64,000 bases of DNA from Scatophagus argus (taxonomy: Eukaryota; Chordata; Actinopteri; Scatophagidae). Shown in pieces: positions 1 through 13,366 of this stretch; position 1 is the stretch's first letter; each line of letters starts with the position of its first letter. The position numbers and the translations under genes were made by a program. The stretch covers positions 9,650,318-9,714,317 of the forward strand of contig NC_058506.1 in the NCBI RefSeq assembly GCF_020382885.2. Reading direction: 5' to 3'. The notes beneath the pieces were generated by a model. The model made no database searches. It was not told the DNA's origin and was given only the letters and a program-made list of their open reading frames with translations.

Positions 1-1200
1 GCGGTAACGTTGCGTAGATATCCGAGAGGGAATCGTGCATTAGCAAAGGGGACGATGCAGCGCACGTTAACGGAACAAACTCCGATTATCAATCGTAGCT
101 TCATGCCAACCTACCGTTCAACTTAAGCGGTGGGAGCTGCAGGTTGCAGGTAATCCAAAGCAAGGCATCTGTAACATGAAACTGGATTCGTGGCGATGAG
201 CAGTGCTGCCAACAACAAATGTGTTTGTCCCATCTCCGAGTCATCAGCGGCGTGCGGACTGCTGTCTGGCTGCCGTCATTTATCGACTCAAAAACAAGCC
301 GTCTGCTCCCCGTTAGTGCGTTACAGGCTCCCGCATGTTTAAAATCTCCGCTGCTCGTACCTTGCTGCCTCTGTTACCTCTCCCCAGCGATGATTTGACA
401 AACAACATCGGCGGCCTACAGGAGGCGCTGCAGGGGAGGACAGCAACGGCAAATAGGAAGTGAAATGTCAGGATTTCAAAATAAAAGCAAAATACTCAAA
501 TAGAACCCTGAACACATTTGGTACCTTACTACGCATCAGCCCCTGGTTCCCATTGTGTGTCAGGTTATTATCTGCACATTTTACATATTGTTTATACCAT
601 AGCCTGTGAATATTTGCACATTCCTTAATATTTTGCACACTCCATCCTCTTCGTTATAAACACTATTTTATGTTTTTGTTTACTGACCTTTGCAGTGATT
701 TTATCATTTTTTTTCATGTACAAGGTGAATTCCTTGTACATGAAAACCCGCCTGCTCATAAACTTAAAAAAAAAAAAAAAAAAAACGTTTTTATTACCTG
801 ATAATTTGTTTCTGATTTTCCAGCATCACATATTCACAAGTGCAATATCAGCCGGGCCCTGCATTATTACATAATCTTGCAGCCATGTCTTGTTAGAAAG
901 TTCAGAAAACAGAGCAAAGGTATATTTTTTTAAAGGACAACAAATGATATTCACTTAAGATTTTCCTTGAATACAACCATTGTTTCAATCCCAGCAAATA
1001 ATAAGAAGCTTTTACGTAACATTTTATTCCGAAGAGTCTTTCCGGAAATACAACCTTCTCTTAACCCCTGGCACTTCACGGTTAAACTGATATCAGACGT
1101 GGAGTTAACACAGCCAGGCAGTGAACAGATAATGGCACCCTTAACCCTTAATGAAAGATGTTATGGATGACTATTGTGACGAGTGGGTTTGTTTTTCTCT
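1..1200. other. CpG-rich non-coding DNA, possible promoter of an off-window gene
   Basis: No open frame or convincing exon is seen. Bases 1-460 are rich in CpG compared with the AT-rich DNA that follows, as expected of an unmethylated promoter or 5' leader. In human the gene 5' of DPAGT1 is C2CD2L, transcribed divergently, so this could be the promoter side of a leftward gene; that is inference from synteny only. Bases 711-746 form a perfect hairpin and an A-run lies at 768-785. Confidence 0.3.
711..746. repeat. Perfect 15-bp inverted repeat with 6-nt loop
   Basis: The arm TTTTCATGTACAAGG at 711-725 is matched exactly by its reverse complement at 732-746, leaving the loop TGAATT. It lies in non-coding DNA between the CpG-rich left edge and dpagt1. 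No transposase or flanking duplication is evident. Confidence 0.85.
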
Positions 1201-1226
1201 GACACCAGATTCGCGTAGTTTGTTCT

Positions 1227-1236
1227 AAAATGGCGG
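1227..1236 (+). promoter_or_regulatory. YY1-like element in dpagt1 promoter/5' leader
   Basis: The 10-mer AAAATGGCGG matches the YY1 core (AANATGGCGG), a motif typical of housekeeping promoters at or just downstream of the start site. It lies 130 bp before the dpagt1 start codon. The same 10-mer spans the kat5 start codon at 33527-33536. Confidence 0.45.
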
Positions 1237-1365
1237 TATGACATGTGTTTACCTCAGCTAAAGGCAGCCAAAGCTCGTTCATCGATCGACTGAAGGGGGA
1301 ACGTCATATTAGCTTGGAGCGTGATTTGATCTGTCAGACGCAGCCCCACCAAAACGCCTGAAAAC

Positions 1366-4121
<2,756 letters not shown>

Positions 4122-5100
4122 ACAGCTCGTCAGGAGACAGGAGAGAATGACTGACTGAGACAACATGACACTGTTGTGGAACTATTTTACAGGCTCACAG
4201 TTTATCTGCCTTTAAAAGAGTCCGTTACCTCGCTGTTACTTTTCTGCCTCAGGCTCCACATGCAGTAAAGACCCAGTGCTAGGCTCAAAGCTAGAGTCCA
4301 CTTTGTAGAGCACTTTCATATACAAACATAAATGACTAAGGATCTGACAGATGTAGTGTTGGTTATTCTGATGGTTTCAGTAATTACAAGTGGGAAATAG
4401 TGACTGGGTCTTAGTCATCTTGTGCGTCCTCCCTGAAAGTATATTTTTATACTTGTTTTTTTTTTTGTTTTTTTTTTAAGGAAAATGTAGTAAGTGGGCT
4501 CAGGGCAGTTAGCATCACTGGTTGACTGCTACTAAATTGTTACTACCAGATCACAGAGTTATGGATGTAGAAGTGCCCTAAAATCTAGAAATATCCACAC
4601 AGTGGCCCAATGTTTGAATCTGTTGCTGAAGGAAAAATGTACCCACTCATAACTATCAAGCCATGCAAGATGGGTTCGTATCTTTCTTTGTTTGTGGGTT
4701 TTTATTTTTTACCTTTCAACAAACGCACACAGAATGGTGACTGTGAAGAAAAGTAGCAAAAACATAAGGAGCTTAGACTGAAGACTATCACAGGAGGGGA
4801 TTGGGTGGAGACAGGTAAATAGAAAGATGATAAAAAGATGAAAAGAGATTATAGTATCTGGATTGTTATAAAGGCAAATTAAGGTCTATGGAAGGTGAAG
4901 GTTGAAAATTGATTGACATTGAGTAATACCTTTCTTATTACTGGATGCATATATATTTTTCCCTAAAGGATTCAGCAGGTGAGACAATGTGAACTCAAGT
5001 GGCACTGGACTGTTTTGTTTAGGAATGTAGCTACAAGTGAAAAACTGTTCAGTGTTGAGATGGAAAGCTCAAATTGAGAAATAAAGATAATTAAAAGATA
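4122..5100 (+). other. dpagt1: dpagt1 3' untranslated region
   Basis: No coding potential is seen after the stop codon at 4119-4121. A canonical AATAAA at 5080-5085 is the likely polyadenylation signal, giving a 3' UTR of about 1 kb. The transcript end itself is inferred. Confidence 0.6.
5080..5085 (+). terminator. Polyadenylation signal AATAAA, probable dpagt1 end
   Basis: This is a canonical hexamer about 960 bp after the dpagt1 stop and about 1 kb before hinfp. Confidence 0.5.
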
Positions 5101-5717
5101 ATATTGCACAAATGTTGTTATTACTGCAATGGTTAAAGTGTTCATTCTTTATGCATACCCTCATTATATGTATAAATACAGGAAAACCAGCTAAATGGTC
5201 ACAGATTTATCCGTATTAATTTATAAGTTTGTCAACACATTTGAAATCGGTGGAGAAATTAATATAATTACAATTCTTTGTTAGTCAAAATCCTTGAGGA
5301 TCTTTTCGAAAAATCCCTCTTATATATAAGAATAGCGGCTGATGTTGTTATCACGTTTTTTTAAATAATGAAATATCAGTGCCAGCCTTAAAAATCAAAT
5401 ATCAGTTAAGCTGTACCATGCTACTATATGCTGCATAAACTTAAGATATTTTGTTTTTAAAATCATAATCTACAAACTGTAACTTCAACAGCCAAATGAC
5501 TACTAACACTCAATGTATGAAGTAGAGTAAATATACCAAATTTGCCTCTGAGATGTCGTATATGTGATTATATATGCGTGTATATATACAGTACAATATA
5601 GTATAGAAATTAAAATACTCAACTAAAGTACACGTACTTCAAAATTACACTGAAGTATAATATTGGCGTAATTCGCTTATCTACTTTGATTATCCTAAGC
5701 CATGACAGTCAAATATC

Positions 5718-5745
5718 TAATAATAATAATAATAATAATAATAAT
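5718..5745. repeat. (TAA)n microsatellite
   Basis: About nine TAA units are seen in tandem upstream of the hinfp promoter. Confidence 0.9.
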
Positions 5746-5780
5746 ACATGAAATCAAAAAGGTTTGAGACGGAACATGTT

Positions 5781-5788
5781 ACATCCGG
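5781..5788 (-). promoter_or_regulatory. ETS-family site in hinfp promoter region
   Basis: ACATCCGG is the reverse complement of the ETS core CCGGATGT. It lies about 360 bp before the hinfp start codon in a modestly CpG-containing stretch. Function is inferred from position only. Confidence 0.3.
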
Positions 5789-6143
5789 ACCTGTTGAAAT
5801 AAGCGTTGTTTCTGGGGAGACTTTGGTGGTGCACACAGCCCGCGCTCTTGTGACTGCCCATAGAACTCCCGTGTTTACATCATGTCATTGCATTTAAATA
5901 GCAAGCTATTGTATTGAAGCTCCTACTCAGCTGAGGTTGTGTTTTTTTTTTATGTTTTTTCGTCTGTCAAGTTGGTCCGGGAAAATTATTTATAAAGCTC
6001 TATTTTAGACACCCTGCTCACGTTTAGCAACCAGCACCCTGTGTAAGCTAATAGCTTGCTCATGCCAGGTGATGGTCAGACGTGGGTTGACGTTTCAGTC
6101 TATTTAAACCACGCAACATTTAGCTCACCTCTGACACAGAAAA

Positions 6144-9100
6144 ATGCCGCCTAACAAACGGATCCATAAGAAAATACTTAAACTGGAGTGTGAATGGGGT
6201 TCGTGTCAGGAGTCGTTCAGTCGGATGGAGATGTTCTGCAAGCATGCAGAGGGTCACCTTAATGCTTTGAACATGGCGGAGGAAGACGAAGAAGAAGCAG
6301 AAGGTGAGGAGTTTTTAGTATTATGCTTCGAAGAATAAGCTAGTGGCTCATCTAACCCAGTGTGTTTCTTTTAAGAGATGCAGCTAGTTATGTGGAAAGA
6401 AAGAATAACTTCGGACATTACAGCGAGCCTGGAAGTAGGAGGACATTGACATACATAAATAGAAAGTATCTAAACATATTGATAAACAAATACAACAATA
6501 AACACAATGTTCCTTAGTCAGCAGTTAGACCAAGAAAGAAGTGAAGATGTCTGCAGTCCAGGCACGGCATCATTTATTACCAAGGATTTACAGCTACTTC
6601 TAATTGTTATTCCCTTATTTTACATCCAGTGTGTTGAAGTGTTTTTAATTGACTGATAATAAAGAAAATATGCATATTCTAAAGATAACACCAGCTAATT
6701 CAAACTCTATTCTTTGTGCAAAGAGGAGAGAAACTGTCTTTGGAGAGACTGCGGTTTCTGCTCTGTGGAGGGTCCTGAAGAGTTGCGAAGACATTTGTTC
6801 TTTCACTGTTACCATACGAAGCTGAAGCAGCTGGGTCAACAGGTGCTTAACGCCCAGCCAGAACTTGGCACCTGCTCCATCGGCTACCACAACCGCAACA
6901 GCATCCCTGAAATCCCAGACAATTTTGTCTGCCTTTGGAGCGAATGTGAGGTAAGCTTGGCAGAAGGTGTGGTGTGTGGAAGGCAAAGACATCTCTTAGC
7001 ACCAGCCTACATCCATGAAACCTCTCATGCATGCAGATAACAACATCTCCTCAGTTTTTAATCATAGCCTACGTTGCTTTGATAAATTGACATGTTATAA
7101 TAGTTAGATTTAGAAACTAAGCAACAGTGACTTGAACTCCATGTACACACGGTTGAACTTAACTTCCTTTCAAGCATCCGTGAAGTACAGTTTAAACTTT
7201 GCCTCGTTGAACTCTAAATATTTATGGCTATATTCTTCTTCTTTCAAGCAACCACCATTTGAAAACCCGGAGTGGTTCTACCGCCATGTTGAGATGCATA
7301 GCTTGTTATTGGAGATACCAGCAGGAGACTGTGAATTCCCAGTGCGCTGTGGATGGAAAGGTATGCTATTTAACATGATTCATCTCGAGATTATAGCACA
7401 GAAATATCAGTGCGACTGAAGGTTATACAACAAAGAAGAAGTTTAAAATGCTGGGTATGTTTTATGCTCAGTGCAAAGAATGTAGGATTCTTGAGTTTAA
7501 GTTCAGTCACTTTACAGATTGTGAAGCCACTGCTAAGGGACGTCCTAAGTTGCGGGAGCACCTGCGTAGCCACACCCAGGAGAAGGTAGTGGCATGTCCA
7601 GGCTGTGGGGGGATGTACGCCAACAACACGAAGCTGTTTGACCACATCATACGCCAGAACGCCATGGAAGGTAAAAACGTATCTGAATTTTGACAGGAAT
7701 GATAATAACAATGTTTTTAACATTTTTAATGTCAAATTTTTATCATTGAGTCATTTTTTGCTTTGTGTCTATGTGTGGTGTAGGTCAGAGGTTCCAGTGC
7801 TCTCACTGTTCTAAGCGTTTTGCAACGGAACGGCTACTGAGAGACCACATGAGAACCCATGGTCAGTCCCGCCGCCATCATGCTATCAGCGTTACTAGTT
7901 GTTAGTCCATACTGATCTTTCTGGTATTTTGAGCCAAATAGCTTCAAATCATGCATAATTTATATCATGTACAACCATTTTGTAAACTGTGCCTTATATT
8001 TTTAGATTTTACCTGCCAGGTAGACACTGGTTTCAGCTAATACCCATACAAAGTGACATTTGTGAACTGATAAAGTAGCTATTCCTTCCATGTGAACATT
8101 TGGTTCCAAATTGTTCTTTACAAGTTTGTACCCACCCACATACACTCACACACTGCCAGCTGAGCTTCTGCGCAGGTGTGTTTGTGTACTCATAAACATA
8201 AGTAACTGGGTCTCAACTCTTTAGACCCCTGCATCTCTATGAGCTCTTCATAATGGACAGAAACCTTTGTGACAAGTCTGTGTTATTTAGCAACGCTGTC
8301 TAGTTTTAAAATAATATGTCGCCAGGATTTCTTTACTTAACACAAGCAAAAAGGGAGCCTTTAGGAAGTCAGTTTGTGACTGTATGATACATTTTGATGG
8401 GGTAATCCTGTTGACAACAGACAGCTCTGCATTATTATTAGACAAGTTAATCCTGTCTCTGATTTGTCTTTTTCTCTATGTTACAGTGAGCCACTACAAG
8501 TGCCCGCTGTGTGACATGACATGTCCATCACCATCTTCACTGCGCAACCACATTAAGTTCCGCCACAGTAACGAGAAGCCATACAGCTGCGAATACTGTG
8601 AATACAGGTACAACGTTCTCAGAGACCGCATCAATGCAAAATGAGATTAAGCTGTTTAAAAACACTCGCGTTGCGTTATTCTTTTCTTCATACCTCCACA
8701 CTTGATTTTGTATTTGCAGGTGTAAAAATATGATTGACTTGCGCAAACACCTGGATACCCACAGCAGCGAGCCAGCCTTTCACTGTGACGTTCCTGGCTG
8801 CAGCTTCACTGCTCGTACCCTTTGCACTATGAAGATTCACCACAAAAGAGAGCATGAGGTGAAAGTGGAATCTTTTAAATTAATGTTTATTTGCACTCCA
8901 GTATGGAATCGTTTATCATTCTCTAACGTTTCCTTTCCATAATCAGGGGAATTTTGCAGCTCGCTACAAGTGCCATGTTTGTGATAAGTGCTTCACCAGG
9001 GGCAACAGCTTAACTGTTCATCTGCACAAAAAGCACCAATTCAAATGGCCCTCTGGACACCCCAGATTCAGGTATTTCTTATATTGGTAAATATTTCAGT

Positions 9101-9463
9101 CCAGTAATGCTGAATTTGAGATGCGGTGGGGTGTGCCAGCACTGATGGCCTCTTCATCACTCTGTCAGGTACAAGGAGCATGAGGACGGCTTCTTACGGC
9201 TGCAGCTGATTCGCTATGAGAGTGTGGAACTGACAGAGCAGCTCATGAGGGAAAGACAAAATAGGCAAGCAGACGAGGATGACGACCAGACTGAGGGCCA
9301 GGAGCTGGAGGAACAATCTGCGGGAGCAGCACCTTCTGAGCTGCAGGTAGAACTGAGAGGAGTGCTGCTGGAGGAGCAGAGGGCTGAGGAACCAACCATC
9401 AGTACTGAGGAGGGCAGTCAGGAAGAGGGCATGTTGTACGTTCTCAGTGGAGGTTTGTCGTAA
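6144..9463 (+). CDS. hinfp: Histone H4 transcription factor (HiNF-P), C2H2 zinc-finger protein
   Basis: A nuclear DNA-binding protein that activates histone H4 genes at the G1/S transition, in mammals together with NPAT. Exons: 6144-6303, 6724-6950, 7249-7360, 7518-7670, 7784-7861, 8487-8607, 8720-8858, 8947-9071, 9169-9463; phases close to 469 aa. About nine or ten C2H2-type fingers run through exons 1-8. The first is C16-X4-C21-X12-H34-X3-H38. Exon 4 holds [15 protein letters not shown], exon 5 [20 protein letters not shown], and exon 8 [20 protein letters not shown], all diagnostic of the family. The acidic tail after 9240 is short, so the protein is about 48 aa shorter than human (517). 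It ends in a YVLSGG-type stretch like the human C-terminal part. The gene lies between dpagt1 and abcg4 as in human 11q23.3, apart from two inserted small genes. Confidence 0.96.
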
Positions 9464-9694
9464 ACAGTGAAGGAATCTGTCATGCAGCAACTCCAGGATG
9501 CTGCTCAGCGGCAAGGAATGCAGATGGATTGACTTTGCCTTCGCATCCGACACATGACCGGACTTTCTGTAACCAGCTGTGCTGTTTCACAGACACATGA
9601 CAAACATATGAAGAACTTTAGACTTAATAAGAAATTAATGTCTAATTGAATGTACGTGTACTCCATCATGATCCATGTTGAGCCTATATTAGGT

Positions 9695-9700
9695 AATAAA
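9695..9700 (+). terminator. Polyadenylation signal AATAAA, probable hinfp end
   Basis: Canonical hexamer about 230 bp after the hinfp stop codon. Confidence 0.55.
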
Positions 9701-10157
9701 CTAGTTTTAATTTGTTTTGTTTGCAATTATTCACCAGTATTTTTAGATTATTTTCACTTCATTGTATCTTTTACTGTGATGTCTTCAGAGAGTTGGATGG
9801 ATACTGATGCTGCACTACATAGTGAGTAGTCAGTCTCTTTTAGATGGGAAATCTGTCAACTTCAGAAATGCCTCAGCACGAGTCCATCAAATTGGTGTAT
9901 TAAACATTCCACCAAACGTGGAATCCAGCAAAGAGGCCTTTACCTTATTAGCTCAGAGAGTGTGTATTTTTTTGGCTGTGCAATAAACATGACAAAATGT
10001 CACAATTTTCAAAATGTATTTTTTTTTGTCTTTAATATTAATACTGCACAAATTTAAGCATTGTTACTTTTAACAGGTCATTAGGAGAGGAATTTGCAGT
10101 TTATTTTGAATTTATTTCTGAAGAGTTACAGATCTCTACAGTCTGTACTTCTGTTAT

Positions 10158-10172
10158 GGCGCCCCCTGCTGA
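10158..10172 (-). promoter_or_regulatory. CTCF-like insulator motif
   Basis: Read on the minus strand this is TCAGCAGGGGGCGCC, which matches 14 of 15 positions of the degenerate CTCF core (CCASYAGRKGGCRSY). It lies between the end of hinfp and the first of the two small secreted-protein genes. Binding is inferred from the motif alone. Confidence 0.5.
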
Positions 10173-10803
10173 GGGTAACTTCCACTGCGGCTTGATTGTA
10201 TCAGGCTGTACTAGAATAGATCCGTTATTATATAAAATGTATTGACTGAGCTCTCAGTAGACCAACTATGGTTAGGGGATGGAACTAAATTGTTTAATTT
10301 AAGCTAATGAAGTGAATGAGACTTTTTTTTTTTATTATTCTCATCCTAAAAATGTGTATATTATTTATATTTTTGATTCTAGCAGATACAATCAGTACTT
10401 TGATGGCAAATTGACAGCACAGTTACTGCTTAGTCTTACACCTCACAATACAATGTGATGTTCTCATCCTCATGTTGTGTTGATCTTATTAAAAGCTCTT
10501 GTGATCAGGTGACTTGAATCATGACAAAGTGTTGCCAAAGTGGTGCGTCCAGTTGCAGCACGCAGTGGCATTAGCTGTGTGTAGAAGATTAGGCGGCACA
10601 CAGCTTAGTGTAAGTGTTTCCGCTCTCTGTCACTTCATTGTGTAGTCAGCGAACTTATCTCTACAGGGACGGCCTCTAGTGGCTTCGTGTCTGTTGACTT
10701 TTCAAATATGAGGATGCATAGAATGTTGTTCGATAGCAATATGACTTAGACTCCATTCCCAGATCCATCTTTAGTTCATCACAGACACTGACTGCATCAG
10801 AAG

Positions 10804-11923
10804 ATGAGCACCGTGAGGTTATATCTGCTGCAACTACTGCTGTTTGGGTCCTTCCAAAGAACGGTTTCTCAGTTTCCTGGGTGGATTGGAGAGGACGAAG
10901 GTAGTGGTAAGACCTCCTACAATGCCAGTGTAATGTGATATTTAAATCATGCCCTGGTCTCTAAGCCGTGGGACAGAGCTAAATGCACTGATTTCTTACG
11001 GAACAATGACATATTTCTTCATCTTAGCCCTGAAGCCTCAAAGTATTTCCAGGTTTTTTTTTTTTTTTTTTTAATTATATGCATGTTTGTGATTTGTCCA
11101 GTTGTGTTGTATGACAGAGCTAATAAAATTGTTTTACTGTAGGTGAGACAGAATGGATTCCCCAACCAGATCTCATAGATGATGTCTATTGGTCCGGGTC
11201 AGCGCCCTTGTGTTTAGGTGGCTGTAAGGCTCAACACCAGGAGCTGAGAAGAGATCGCTGTGGAGACTCGAGCTGCTGCTGGTTGGGCTACAAGTCCCTG
11301 TGCAGAGGTAAGCCCACCATAACAACAGCAACATCGGACAGAACAACTGAAGTCAACCTGTCTGATCAACTTGTGGAGCTTCAGTCATGATTTGCTTTGG
11401 CATTTCCCTTGCCTCGCATGGCAGTGAACTGTGGGAGGCCAGACGTGGACTATAATGGAGCAGTGTATGGTAATGACTGGTGGGTCGGCTCTTTGGTGAG
11501 GTACACCTGTCGCTCTGGTTTCATGCTGGTGGGAAACCCTACCCGAACTTGCCAGCCTAATGGCCTGTGGACCCCAAAACCTATCTGTCTCCGTGAGTCA
11601 ACGCTGACCACAATGACCCAAAGTTTTACGATCCCTTATTGTCCCTGTAGCTTATTGCATGATTTCTTTCTACCTGTTTTATAGGAATGTGTCAGCGGGG
11701 ACGCGTTGAAGTCAGTGAGAGGGAGCTCAATGGGACATGCAACTCCACTTGCACAAACAAGAGCTACTTCGGCCCACCTAAACAAGGTTGCACTCGGATA
11801 GACAACTGTAGGAAGAAAGAGACTGGCTGGAAGCGGTTCTTTACACAGTGTGTCCCTTGCATTTGTGACTGCGCTTTTTCATGTCATGAGTCACTTACCA
11901 GCAAAACTGTCAAGCATAACTGA
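10804..11923 (+). CDS. Small secreted cysteine-rich protein with one sushi (CCP) domain
   Basis: I do not recognise an orthologue. Exons: 10804-10906, 11143-11307, 11425-11592, 11685-11923; phases close to 224 aa. Residues 1 to about 22 form a signal peptide with a leucine-rich core. Residues 58-88 form a six-cysteine module, C-X3-C-X11-C-X4-CC-X7-C, containing CGDSSCCWLGYKSLC. Residues 90-145 are a sushi/CCP domain with its four cysteines (C92, C118, C132, C144), the motif RYTCRSGF and the tryptophan at 138. Residues 147-212 are a second cysteine-rich region with three N-glycosylation sequons (N161, N165, N170) and a CVPCICDCAFSC end. No membrane anchor is visible. Sushi domains usually bind proteins, for example in complement regulation or adhesion; no role is assigned here. 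It is followed by an oppositely oriented small secreted-protein gene. Confidence 0.85.
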
Positions 11924-12307
11924 AGGACATCTGTAATACTGTTGTCCATACAAAGAACTTTTTTGTCCTTTTATTTTTTGCACCTACAGGCTAACACATG
12001 GAGAAAACGCTAAGTCGACAGTGCAGTGAGACACCACATGAAGAGGAAATTCACAGACCGCCTGTACACCGCAGCCAGCAGTGTCTTCATGGCTTTTACA
12101 TATACAGTAGGAGTTTACTCTCTGACAGGAAGATTTCAGTGCCTCAGATTCACGTTCCTCTGAGTCAGTGGTGAATTAAAAACAAAACAGAAACAGATAA
12201 ATTCAGTCAATCTGTGTGATGGGGCAACAGGATCAGGATTGAATTTTACTCAGTCTGAGAGGTCATGTTAGTAAATAATATTACAAATAATACTTTGAAG
12301 TACCTAA

Positions 12308-12313
12308 AATAAA
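12308..12313 (+). terminator. Polyadenylation signal AATAAA, probable sushi-gene end
   Basis: Canonical hexamer about 385 bp after the stop codon at 11921-11923. Confidence 0.4.
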
Positions 12314-13212
12314 AAGTTGAACCTGAATTGCCAGCTGGTTGAGGTCTGTTGTTAAAAAGTTGTTCACAGGGCAGTATTTCATAGCATTCTCTGGTTGGCT
12401 GAATTAACTTGGTGCTGTAATTTCATGTCACAATATTACCATCTCATGTATGTGTGTCTGTAAGCATATTTGTGTCTCAAAGAGAAAGGAAGAAATTCAA
12501 ATATAGACAAGGAGAGCGGAAAAGAACAGAGATTAAAGTCTCTGCCTCGCCTCGTTGCTGCTCCTCTCAGTCCATCTGTCTTGCAATCAGAGATGAAACC
12601 TTAATCTTGTTACAAAGGGAGGAGCGCTGGTCAAGGAACTCAGAGGTCACAGTGAACACACAGACGGTCCCAGACCTTACAAGCAGATTGTTTTTAAAGG
12701 GGTTAGGCTATGCATGCTTTTTATCCATAATTTATTTATCGTGAAAAATGGCACAAAACATCTCATTTTCTTGTGAAATCCAACATTTATGTAGATTGAC
12801 TGTATAAACGTTTATGTGATGTCTGGTATTTCTGGCATTTGAAAAGATGAAAAAGATACTCCTGCCCCCATGTGAAGTCAAAGCATTCATACACTCTATT
12901 GCAGACACCCAGTTCATCCAGCAGACTTTAAAAACGCCACTCACAGCATTTGTCTGCATCTCACATCCAAGTGTTACTCCACCTCTCTGCCCTCGTTGTC
13001 TGTGTGGTCTTCAAAATACTTGTTGCAGTCACAAAATTTGCATAGATGTCATGTTTATTTTTCAATCAGCGTCACCATGTGATGATTTTGGTCATATGTT
13101 TGATATTTTGCGAGCCAGTTAGGTGGAGTTTGTCAATTTTGATGCACGGACTCCCTGGCTTTGATTTGATAAATGAAACTGCTCCTGGAAGCCACTAGAT
13201 GTTGCTGTTTTG

Positions 13213-13218
13213 TTTATT
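13213..13218 (-). terminator. Polyadenylation signal (AATAAA on minus strand)
   Basis: TTTATT on the + strand reads AATAAA on the minus strand about 150 bp after the stop of the transcobalamin-like gene. Confidence 0.5.
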
Positions 13219-13366
13219 CTCACTACATTTAGCACCACTTTGCACTGCACAGTAAATGCGATAATCCAGACACAACCACAAGTGAAAAAAATAAAATATA
13301 GGTTGATTCTCTGCCACATCTGATCCTGAAGAATCACAGCTGAACACCTCAGTTCATTCATCACTG

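Larger units (their letters stand above)
5101..6143. other. Intergenic DNA and hinfp promoter/leader
   Basis: The left part is AT-rich. A (TAA)n run sits at 5718-5745. A stretch at about 5611-5680 resembles a dispersed teleost repeat (AAGTA...CAAAATT type); that is recall, not a search. From 5780 the DNA becomes more promoter-like, with an ETS-type ACATCCGG at 5781-5788 and CpGs near 5840. The hinfp start codon follows at 6144. No other gene is visible. Confidence 0.45.
9464..10803. other. hinfp 3' UTR and intergenic DNA
   Basis: The hinfp 3' UTR probably ends after AATAAA at 9695-9700; another AATAAA lies at about 9981. The remainder is AT-rich with no coding signal, apart from a strong CTCF-like site at 10158-10172. 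The start of the next gene's leader cannot be fixed. Confidence 0.5.
11924..13366. other. Convergent intergenic DNA between the two small secreted-protein genes
   Basis: Both flanking genes end here. AATAAA at 12308-12313 can serve the + strand gene, and TTTATT at 13213-13218 can serve the minus-strand gene. Short open frames in 12454-13122 show no family resemblance and no splice context. Nothing else is recognised. Confidence 0.5.

Noticed and set aside
768-785. A-run as the tail of a retroposed gene or LINE
   Set aside because: No coding sequence, target duplication or LINE-like 3' end precedes it.
10668-10682. Further CTCF-like motif (13/15) before the sushi gene, and a similar one at 32627-32641
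   Set aside because: Both break the central GGC core of the motif, so they are weaker than the two listed sites.
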